A DNA stretch of 22,301 nucleotides from positions 29,236 to 51,536 of IMG/VR virus record IMGVR_UViG_3300030012_004695; one strand, given 5' to 3'. Both the position numbers and the translations under genes were made by a program. This document shows, piece by piece, positions 1 to 5,726 of the stretch (position 1 is the stretch's first letter; the number at the start of each line of letters is the position of its first letter). Under the pieces are notes generated by a model that saw only the letters and a list, made by a program, of their open reading frames with translations, was not told the DNA's origin and searched no databases. This DNA comes from a virus.

Positions 1-2
1 CC

Positions 3-233
3 TCTAATATAAGAACGTTCTCTAAAGATGTAGATGAAATGGATCTTATATGGCATAGGGATGATGAAGATAGAGAAATTACTATATTAGAAGGTACTGG
101 GTGGCAATTTCAAAGGGACAATGAATTACCTTTGGAACTTAAAGAAGGAGATAGTATATTTATACCACGACACCAAGTTCATAGAGTAATAAAAGGTGAA
201 ACTGATTTAAAAATAAAGATACTTAGAGACTGA
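3..233 (+). CDS. Cupin-fold protein, 3' part (5' end outside window)
   Basis: The frame is open from the first complete codon of the window (position 3) to TGA at 231-233, so the gene begins upstream; the Met at 39 is internal to it. The visible part reads as a single small cupin barrel. Cupin motif 1 is represented by WHRDDEDREITILEG, with a metal-ligand-like His, and motif 2 by EGDSIFIPRHQVHRVIKG, which has the typical G-x5-P-x-H spacing and a second His pair. Small stand-alone cupins of this kind occur in marine T4-like phages, with no established function. Whether a metal is bound, and what the substrate is, cannot be said. It is one of only two genes here ending in TGA, and it is followed directly by a strong terminator, so it ends its own transcription unit. 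Confidence 0.72.
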   Translation, partial: SNIRTFSKDVDEMDLIWHRDDEDREITILEGTGWQFQRDNELPLELKEGDSIFIPRHQVHRVIKGETDLKIKILRD

Positions 234-266
234 TTCATAGCCAGTCGATTTTAAAAAATATATAGG

Positions 267-304
267 AGCTGTGGCCCAATTTATTGGAGCCACAGCTTTT
301 TTTT
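267..304 (+). terminator. Rho-independent terminator after the cupin gene
   Basis: A 9-bp perfect stem AGCTGTGGC (267-275) / GCCACAGCT (289-297) carries an inner CCAA/TTGG extension with a TTTA loop and one bulged A. It runs into an 8-T tract (297-304). It separates the cupin gene from the metabolic cassette. Confidence 0.9.
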
Positions 305-315
305 CGTATATTAAC
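305..315 (+). promoter_or_regulatory. Promoter-like motif CGTATATTAAC upstream of the dehydrogenase gene
   Basis: TTTCGTATATTAAC lies immediately after the terminator T-tract, 17 nt before the ATG at 333. An almost identical TTTCGTATATTTAC is found 15 nt before the ATG at 1668. TATATTWA resembles the Bacteroidetes -7 element TAnnTTTG. The function is inferred from repetition and spacing only. Confidence 0.4.
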
Positions 316-332
316 ATGTAAAACTATAGTAA

Positions 333-1634
333 ATGGATGTAGTAATTATTGGAGCAGGTGTAGCAGGTGTAAATGCTGCTACTAAATTAATCGATAATAA
401 ATTTAAAGGTAAAATTACCATTATTGATATGGGTAAAAACCCATATGAAAGACCATATGAGGAGGTAATGACAGGATTTTTAGGTGCTGGAGGTTGGTCT
501 GATGGAAAATTAACTTATCATACTTCAATTGGTGGTCAACTTTCAAAATATTGTGGAGATGATAAAGCAATGGAGTTAATGGATCAAGTAATTGAAAATT
601 TTAAAAGATTTCACCCTAAACCAGAAGCAGTACAATGCTCAAATCCAGTAGCAGAACCAGACTTTATAAAACCATATTTTGGATTACGTTTATTTCCTGT
701 ATGGCACGTAGGTACAGATTATCTACATGAAATAGGTAAAAATTGGTATGATTTTTTAGTTAACAATGGTGTAGAATTTTTATGGGAAACTAAGGTTACT
801 GATATTAATTTTAAAGAAAGTATAGTAAGAGCAGATTCTACAAACTCTCAAACTATTAGATCATATAATAAGTTAATATTTGGTGTAGGTAAATCGGGTA
901 TTGATTTTGGTAAACAATTAGCAGAACAATATAAATTACCTACGGAACCTAAATCAGTACAAATAGGTGTTAGGTTTGAGGCACCACAAAAACACTTTCA
1001 AAAATTAATTGATGTATCTTATGATTTTAAGTTATATAGAAAATTTGAAGATAAAGGTGTATCATTAAGATCATTTTGTACTAATAATAATGCTGCTTAT
1101 GTTGCTGTAGAAGAAACTTATGGTGATCACAGTTATAATGGTCATGCTAAAAAGGATGAGGCATTTAGAAATGATATGACTAACTTTGGTATTTTAATGG
1201 AAATACAGGGCATAGAAGAACCATTTGTATGGTCAAGAAATGTAGTACAATCAGTAAATAAAGAAGGTACTGGTTTATATTATAGCCCATCTCGTAGACC
1301 ATCAACTACATCTGAGGGTGTAGATGTATCTGCTATACAAATTAATAATATAGAATTAGATAAAGTTAGAGAACAATTTGATGGTTATTTTCAATATATA
1401 GATGATTTTATTTCTGATATGAAAAAAGTATTTCCAACATTACAACATGATTGGGGTATCTATATACCAGAAGTTAAATACTTATCTCCTGAGCCACTTG
1501 TCGATTATTCCAATTTAGCCCTGACCAAGTTTCCCAATATCCACTTTGTAGGAGACGCTTTATCCGCTAGAGGAATAACGGTAAGTGGTGCACAAGGAAT
1601 ATATGTTAGCGAAGCTTTTTTGGATACCAAGTAA
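333..1634 (+). CDS. FAD-dependent dehydrogenase (COG2509-like)
   Basis: This 433-residue protein starts with a textbook FAD-binding Rossmann motif, GAGVAG at residues 7-12, right after the beta strand VVII. The centre contains GVGKSGIDFGKQLAEQ followed by VQIGVRFEAP. This matches the GRSG and 'diGVRvE' segments that I associate with the uncharacterised COG2509 FAD-dependent dehydrogenases. The C-terminus has the second FAD-contact motif, FVGDALSARGITVSGAQG (from about residue 405), where the Asp of GD normally contacts FAD ribityl or phosphate. The fold is therefore clear but the substrate is unknown. No signal peptide or membrane segment is seen, so it should be cytoplasmic. It is the first gene after a terminator and starts a cassette of non-structural genes. 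Such an enzyme is not part of the T4 core set and would be called an auxiliary metabolic gene. The ATG at 333 is preceded by an A-rich leader without Shine-Dalgarno. Confidence 0.82.
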   Translation: MDVVIIGAGVAGVNAATKLIDNKFKGKITIIDMGKNPYERPYEEVMTGFLGAGGWSDGKLTYHTSIGGQLSKYCGDDKAMELMDQVIENFKRFHPKPEAVQCSNPVAEPDFIKPYFGLRLFPVWHVGTDYLHEIGKNWYDFLVNNGVEFLWETKVTDINFKESIVRADSTNSQTIRSYNKLIFGVGKSGIDFGKQLAEQYKLPTEPKSVQIGVRFEAPQKHFQKLIDVSYDFKLYRKFEDKGVSLRSFCTNNNAAYVAVEETYGDHSYNGHAKKDEAFRNDMTNFGILMEIQGIEEPFVWSRNVVQSVNKEGTGLYYSPSRRPSTTSEGVDVSAIQINNIELDKVREQFDGYFQYIDDFISDMKKVFPTLQHDWGIYIPEVKYLSPEPLVDYSNLALTKFPNIHFVGDALSARGITVSGAQGIYVSEAFLDTK

Positions 1635-1640
1635 AACTTT

Positions 1641-1651
1641 CGTATATTTAC
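1641..1651 (+). promoter_or_regulatory. Promoter-like motif CGTATATTTAC upstream of the 88-residue gene
   Basis: This is the second copy of the motif seen at 305-315, with the same preceding TTT and nearly the same distance to the start codon (16 nt to 1668). It lies in the 33-nt gap after the dehydrogenase gene. Confidence 0.4.
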
Positions 1652-1667
1652 TAATAAAAACAGAAAT

Positions 1668-1934
1668 ATGTCAGAAATAAAACCAAATCCATTTCCAAAA
1701 TCTAAAAAGTTATCAAAACCAGATGGTACTATAGCTTATTCTTGGGATGGTAAATTACATAATTGGGATGGACCCGCATTAATACCTGAAGGTAATAATC
1801 GCAAAGCTGAATATTACTTATATGGTGTTAAAATGGATAAGGATGAATGGAGTGAGACTCGAAGACAAAGAGAAGGAGTTCCTTTTTATAAAAACCAATC
1901 AATGAAATCAAAATTATCAGATTATAGAAATTAA
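1668..1934 (+). CDS. Small conserved phage protein with DGKLHNWDGPA motif
   Basis: This 88-residue soluble protein has no signal or membrane segment. Residues from about 19 to 58 contain the pattern DGTIAYSWDGKLHNWDGPAL followed by KAEYYLYG. That is the 'dGxLHNxdGPAxi...EYYxxG' strand-turn repeat found in many short phage and giant-virus proteins, distantly like MORN/YwqK-type repeats. Its role is not known to me. It directly precedes the nucleotidyltransferase gene: its TAA (1932-1934) abuts the ATG at 1935, so the two are very likely translated from one message. The start is supported by the upstream CGTATATTTAC motif and by the absence of another Met in the first 50 residues. Confidence 0.7.
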   Translation: MSEIKPNPFPKSKKLSKPDGTIAYSWDGKLHNWDGPALIPEGNNRKAEYYLYGVKMDKDEWSETRRQREGVPFYKNQSMKSKLSDYRN

Positions 1935-2357
1935 ATGAAAAAAGCAGTTATAGTAAGTGGTTATTTTAACCCGTTACATAAAGGACATTTAGATTTGTTC
2001 GAAAAAGCTAAAGAGGTAGGAGATATGCTTATCGTTATAGTTAATAATGATAAACAAAGGGAAATGAAAGGTTCTAAATTTTTTCAAGACGAAGAAGAAA
2101 GAATTCGTATTATTAGAGCTTTAAGTGTGGTTGATATGGCTTGGGTTTCTATAGATAAAGATTCTACTCAAAATGCTACTTTAAAATGTATGGTTGATAA
2201 ATTTTATGGTTCTATGAAATTAGCTTTTGCTAATGGGGGAGATCAAAATAATGATACTATACCGGAAGCAGATATTTGTAGGACATTTGATATAGAATTA
2301 ATTGATGGATTAGGAGATAAAATTCAATCTTCTAGTTGGCTATTAGGAAAAAAATAA
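1935..2357 (+). CDS. HxGH nucleotidyltransferase (RfaE2/GCT-like)
   Basis: This is a 140-residue single-domain protein of the cytidylyltransferase-like superfamily. It opens with VSGYFNPLHKGHLDLFEKA, in which H15-x-x-H18 (HKGH) is the nucleotide-binding HxGH motif. GDMLIVIVNND follows, then the helix start EEERIRII (the DxxxR-like segment) and VDMAWVSIDKD. The C-terminal part has GGDQNN...IPEA and QSSSWLL, which line up with KGGD...IPE...STT in RfaE2/HldE adenylyltransferases and ISSTxIR in related NMN adenylyltransferases. The expected reaction is transfer of a nucleotidyl group from NTP to a phosphorylated sugar or polyol; the substrate cannot be read from the sequence. It sits between the small DGPA protein (0-nt gap) and a P-loop kinase (13-nt gap). 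The nearest alternatives are glycerol-3-phosphate cytidylyltransferase, heptose-1-phosphate adenylyltransferase or an NMN adenylyltransferase. Confidence 0.8.
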   Translation: MKKAVIVSGYFNPLHKGHLDLFEKAKEVGDMLIVIVNNDKQREMKGSKFFQDEEERIRIIRALSVVDMAWVSIDKDSTQNATLKCMVDKFYGSMKLAFANGGDQNNDTIPEADICRTFDIELIDGLGDKIQSSSWLLGKK

Positions 2358-2370
2358 TTATATTTAAAGT

Positions 2371-2901
2371 ATGAAAATAGGATTATGTGGTACAATGAGT
2401 GTAGGTAAAACTACATTAGTTAATGCTTTAGAAAAATTAGATCAATTTAAGGATTATAAGTTTGCTACTGAACGTAGTGAATATTTAATGAATTTAGGTA
2501 TTCCATTAAATACGGATTCAACATTAAAGGGTCAAACAGTATTTTTAGCCGAGCGTTGTGCGGAATTAATGCATAATAAGGTTATTACAGATAGAACTAT
2601 TTTAGATGTTATGGCATTTACTATGAATGCTGGATCAATTGATTATAAAGATAAGGAAGCATTTGAAGAATATGCTATAGAGTTTTTAAGAGAATATGAT
2701 TATATATTTTATATTTCTCCTGATGGTATTCCTATTGAAGATAATGGTATTAGAGAAACAGATGAGCATTATAGAGATTTAATTGATTTTACTATTACTA
2801 CTTTAATTAAAAGATATAGTCATAGAATACAAAATATTGAAATGATTAAGGGTAGTACAGAGGAACGTATAGAGCAAATATTAAAGTTTACAGGTCTTTA
2901 A
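2371..2901 (+). CDS. P-loop NTPase/kinase, AAA_28 (NadR-kinase-like)
   Basis: This 176-residue protein starts with a Walker A loop, GTMSVGKT (residues 7-14, with K13 and T14), directly after the first beta strand. ATERSEYLMNLG and ITDRTILDVMAF (D74, R75) follow. This is the arrangement of AAA_28/NadR-kinase and deoxynucleoside-kinase-like proteins, in which the DR segment lines the phosphate-acceptor site. The rest is predicted alpha/beta, ending with IEQILKFTGL. In NadR a kinase of this type phosphorylates nicotinamide riboside and is fused to an HxGH nucleotidyltransferase. Here a kinase and a nucleotidyltransferase are separate adjacent genes, which is suggestive but not proof of NAD salvage. 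A nucleoside or nucleotide kinase is the main alternative. TATATTTA lies only 4 nt before the ATG, so I do not call it a promoter. Confidence 0.75.
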   Translation: MKIGLCGTMSVGKTTLVNALEKLDQFKDYKFATERSEYLMNLGIPLNTDSTLKGQTVFLAERCAELMHNKVITDRTILDVMAFTMNAGSIDYKDKEAFEEYAIEFLREYDYIFYISPDGIPIEDNGIRETDEHYRDLIDFTITTLIKRYSHRIQNIEMIKGSTEERIEQILKFTGL

Positions 2902-2904
2902 TCA

Positions 2905-2912
2905 TATTTATA
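2905..2912 (+). promoter_or_regulatory. Late-promoter-like motif TATTTATA (context ATATTTATAA)
   Basis: The motif lies between the kinase stop and the ATG at 2929, with 16 nt between motif and ATG. It is the first of eight copies of a motif family upstream of virion genes. Its reverse complement is TATAAATA, the T4 late -10 sequence, but the consistent downstream + strand starts argue for + strand use. Confidence 0.45.
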
Positions 2913-2928
2913 ATAAAACTTTAGTATA

Positions 2929-3480
2929 ATGAAAAAATCTGAACTAAAAGATTACGTTAAAGAACAAATTGTTGATGTTCTATCTACAGAAGCTCAAGAT
3001 GATCGTATAGGTAATCCTAAATTTGGTCCTGCTCCTATGGAATTTCAAACTATGAGAGATACATTAGGAGATAAAAAAATGCTGGATAGAATCCAAATGC
3101 TAAATGTAAATGATTTAGAAGAATTACTAAACGCTTTAACATTTGTAGTTCAAAAAGAGGCATCCGAAGAAGATATAAAAAATCAAAAGGCATTTAATGA
3201 TGAGTTAGAAAAAACAAATGATTTAATGTCTAAAATGAAAATGGAAGACGAAGAAGCCCCTGCGGGTGATAAGGAGGTTCAAGCTAAAGCCTCTAAACAA
3301 GATAAAATTATTAAAAATTTTAAACGTTTAGAAGCTCAGATGAAAACCCATCTTGAACTTTTTAAAACATCTGAATCACCTGAAAATAAAGAAACAGCTA
3401 AAAATATGCTTAAAAAATTAACTCCTGAGTATCAAGCTGCTAAAAAAGAATATGATAAAATAAGAAATGTCAAAGTCTAA
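2929..3480 (+). CDS. Uncharacterised charged helical protein
   Basis: This 183-residue protein is rich in Lys, Glu, Asp and Met and has no Cys, membrane segment or signal peptide. It begins MKKSELKDYVKEQIVDVL, a short amphipathic helix. That start type is common among small unannotated proteins of marine T4-like phages. Residues from about 55 to 110 and 120 to 183 are predicted strongly helical, probably coiled coil, separated by a linker EEAPAGDKE. I recognise no catalytic motif. A late-type motif precedes it, and it overlaps the next gene by 14 nt, so it probably belongs with the downstream membrane-protein and packaging genes rather than with the metabolic cassette. A structural or chaperone role is possible but not shown. 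Confidence 0.65.
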   Translation: MKKSELKDYVKEQIVDVLSTEAQDDRIGNPKFGPAPMEFQTMRDTLGDKKMLDRIQMLNVNDLEELLNALTFVVQKEASEEDIKNQKAFNDELEKTNDLMSKMKMEDEEAPAGDKEVQAKASKQDKIIKNFKRLEAQMKTHLELFKTSESPENKETAKNMLKKLTPEYQAAKKEYDKIRNVKV

Positions 3481-3823
3481 TATATTAAATATAATACTAA
3501 TAGTAGGAATATTTATTCTACTATTTTTTATGTTTGGGGGAGAGGATGAAAATTATGTTTCTGACTATAACTCTAAAATAGAGTTGTTAGAAGAAAAAGT
3601 AGATTCTCTTCATCAAAAAAATACTGCTTTAAAATCAAAAGCGGATTCACTAGGATCAGCAATAGCTGAGTATGATATTAAAATTAAAAAATTAAACACC
3701 AGAATTTATGTTATTAAAAAACAAACTAAGGAACAACTTAATGCTGTTGATCTTTTTGGTGATGACGAGCTGGAACAGTTTTTCGCAAAGCGTTACGGAC
3801 AGTACTCAGATTCAATTAACTAA
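3467..3823 (+). CDS. Single-pass membrane protein with periplasmic coiled coil (i-spanin-like architecture)
   Basis: This 118-residue protein has one N-terminal transmembrane helix (about residues 6-23, ILNIILIVGIFILLFFMF). After it comes a soluble part containing a heptad-like coiled coil (about 38-92, KIELLEEKVDSLHQKN and onward). The N-terminus carries Lys and the post-membrane part begins GGEDEN, so an N-in/C-out orientation is expected. That is the general architecture of Rz-type i-spanins, and its 3' third is overlapped out of frame by the next gene, as Rz is by Rz1. It could equally be an unrelated membrane-anchored phage protein. The start ATG lies inside the end of the preceding gene (14-nt overlap), implying translational coupling. 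It is a hypothetical protein with a clear topology; the spanin role is inference. Confidence 0.6.
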   Translation: MSKSNILNIILIVGIFILLFFMFGGEDENYVSDYNSKIELLEEKVDSLHQKNTALKSKADSLGSAIAEYDIKIKKLNTRIYVIKKQTKEQLNAVDLFGDDELEQFFAKRYGQYSDSIN

Positions 3824-4133
3824 ACCAATAGCAAGGTTAGTCATAAAAGATCTAATTCAATTTGATGGTTTATCTGAAGAGATGCAAACCATGCAAATTA
3901 TTTTAACTGAGACTAATAATAAACTGTTAACTCAGGGTACATTAGTTGCTAATTTAAAAACCCAAGTTGAAACCTATCAAAATATAATTGATAGTAAGGA
4001 TCAACAATTTGATACTCAGGCTGAGCTTAATAAAAAATTGCAGACTGATCTCAAAAAACAAAAATTAAGAACTAAATTAATGGGTGGAGCTGGTTTAGCT
4101 TTAGCAATAGGGGCTGCTGTACTTATAAATTAA
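3708..4133 (+). CDS. Secreted coiled-coil protein with C-terminal hydrophobic segment, overlapping the previous gene
   Basis: This 141-residue protein starts within the preceding gene in a different frame (116-nt overlap). It has a canonical signal peptide: basic n-region KNKLRNN, hydrophobic core LMLLIFLVMT and c-region SWNSFSQ, with a plausible signal-peptidase-I cut after SFS (small residues at -3 and -1). No lipobox Cys is present, so it is not a standard Rz1-type lipoprotein. The middle (about 55-120) is Gln/Lys/Thr-rich coiled coil, and the C-terminus has a short hydrophobic stretch (GGAGLALAIGAAVLI, about 126-140). A later Met at residue 12 would remove the basic n-region, so the first ATG is preferred. 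Its stop TAA overlaps the terminase ATG (TAATG). The function is unknown; a lysis/spanin partner is one reading. Confidence 0.6.
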   Translation: MLLKNKLRNNLMLLIFLVMTSWNSFSQSVTDSTQIQLTKPIARLVIKDLIQFDGLSEEMQTMQIILTETNNKLLTQGTLVANLKTQVETYQNIIDSKDQQFDTQAELNKKLQTDLKKQKLRTKLMGGAGLALAIGAAVLIN

Positions 4134-5701
4134 TGGCTGATTTAAAAAAAGTAATACGACAAGAGTATCTTAAATGCGCTAAAGACCCAGTACACTTTAT
4201 GCGCAAATACTGTTATATCCAACACCCCCAACGTGGTCGTATACAATTTAATTTATATCCTTTTCAAGAAAAAGTATTAACCCTAATGAGAGATAATCCT
4301 TATTCGATTATCTTAAAATCAAGACAATTAGGTATATCAACATTATCTGCTGGATATTCATTATGGTTAATGTTATTCCATAAAGATAAAAATATATTAT
4401 GTATCGCAACAAAGCAGGAAACTGCTAAAAACATGGTTACTAAGGTAAAATTTATGTATGAAAATTTACCCTCATGGCTTAGAGTAGATGCAGCAGAAAA
4501 TAATAAACTTAATTTAAGACTAACAAATGGATCTCAAATAAAAGCAACATCAGCGAGTAGTGATGCTGGTAGATCAGAAGCAGTATCTTTACTATTAATT
4601 GATGAGGCAGCTTTTATTGATAATATTGGTGAGATATGGGCATCGGCGCAACAAACACTTGCAACGGGTGGTGGATGTATAGCATTAAGTACTCCCTATG
4701 GTACTGGAAATTGGTTTCATCAAACATGGACAAGAGCCGAAGCTTCTGAAAATGAATTTTTACCTATAAGACTACCTTGGCATGTACATCCTGAAAGAGA
4801 CGAAGCATGGAGAAAAAGACAAGATGAATTATTAGGTGACCCTAGAATGGCGGCACAAGAATGTGATTGTGATTTTTCAACTTCGGGTGATATTGTATTT
4901 TATCCTGAATATATGGAATATTATGAAAAATCATATATTAAAGACCCACTAGAAAGAAGAGGAGTTGATAAAAATTTATGGGTTTGGGAATCACCTGATT
5001 ACTCAAGAGATTATATAGTAGTTGCTGACGTCGCTCGTGGTGATGGTAAAGATTATTCTGCTTTTCATATTATTGATGTAGAAAGTAATGTACAAGTAGC
5101 GGAATATAAAGGACAAATTGGAACTAAAGAATATGGACATTTACTAGTAGGTATAGCTTCAGAATATAATGAGGCATTACTTGTAATTGAAAATGCTAAT
5201 ATAGGTTGGGCAACTATACAAGTTGCTATAGATAGAGTGTATCCTAATTTATATTATTCTCCTAAAAGTGAATCTAATGTAGATTCATATTTTGACAAAT
5301 ACCAGGATCATTCAAAAATGACTGCTGGTTTTACAATGTCTTCTAGAACAAGACCTATGGTAGTAGGTAAATTTCAAGAATATATAGCTGATAAAGGTGT
5401 TACTATTCAATCTAAGAGATTAATAGAAGAAATGAAAACTTTTATCTGGCGTAATGGAAGACCTGAAGCACAACAAGGTTATAATGATGATTTAGTAATG
5501 GCCTTTGGAATTGCTATGTATATTAGAGATACTGCTTTGAAATATAGACAAAGAGGTATAGATTTAACAAAACAAACATTAAATAATATGACAGTTAATA
5601 GGACTGCATACCAAGGAGCATATTTTTCTAAAGGTATTGACAATCCCTACCATGTAGATACAAGCCGTGGTCAAGAAGATATTAGCTGGTTAATTAGATA
5701 A
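4133..5701 (+). CDS. Terminase large subunit (T4 gp17-like DNA packaging ATPase/nuclease)
   Basis: This 522-residue motor protein translocates DNA into the prohead and cuts concatemers. The ATPase half has a Walker-A-type loop, KSRQLGIST (62-70), a Walker B LLLIDEAAFI with D157-E158, and a coupling motif STPYGTGNW (S186-T187-P188). The C-terminal RNase-H-like nuclease half has the first acidic residue in VADVARGDG (D299), the second in LLVIENANIG (E353) and the third in NDDLVMAFG (D452/D453), as in T4 gp17. Its length is somewhat below that of T4 gp17 (610). The classical Walker A Lys position is Ile here, and a Lys stands six residues earlier, a variation also seen in other phage terminases. 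It overlaps the upstream gene by one base and is followed 25 nt later by the portal gene. No small terminase (gp16) is recognised in the window. Confidence 0.95.
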   Translation: MADLKKVIRQEYLKCAKDPVHFMRKYCYIQHPQRGRIQFNLYPFQEKVLTLMRDNPYSIILKSRQLGISTLSAGYSLWLMLFHKDKNILCIATKQETAKNMVTKVKFMYENLPSWLRVDAAENNKLNLRLTNGSQIKATSASSDAGRSEAVSLLLIDEAAFIDNIGEIWASAQQTLATGGGCIALSTPYGTGNWFHQTWTRAEASENEFLPIRLPWHVHPERDEAWRKRQDELLGDPRMAAQECDCDFSTSGDIVFYPEYMEYYEKSYIKDPLERRGVDKNLWVWESPDYSRDYIVVADVARGDGKDYSAFHIIDVESNVQVAEYKGQIGTKEYGHLLVGIASEYNEALLVIENANIGWATIQVAIDRVYPNLYYSPKSESNVDSYFDKYQDHSKMTAGFTMSSRTRPMVVGKFQEYIADKGVTIQSKRLIEEMKTFIWRNGRPEAQQGYNDDLVMAFGIAMYIRDTALKYRQRGIDLTKQTLNNMTVNRTAYQGAYFSKGIDNPYHVDTSRGQEDISWLIR

Positions 5702-5702
5702 A

Positions 5703-5710
5703 TATTTATA
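5703..5710 (+). promoter_or_regulatory. Late-promoter-like motif TATTTATA upstream of the portal gene
   Basis: The motif begins 2 nt after the terminase stop in context AATATTTATAATAA. Sixteen nt separate it from the portal ATG, the same spacing as for the copies at 2905 and 21069. Confidence 0.5.
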
Positions 5711-5726
5711 ATAATAATTATATACA

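Noticed and set aside
2359-2366. TATATTTA just before the kinase gene as a promoter
   Set aside because: It is only 4 nt from the ATG and lacks the CGTATATTWAC or ATATTTATAA context; a chance AT-rich match is more likely.
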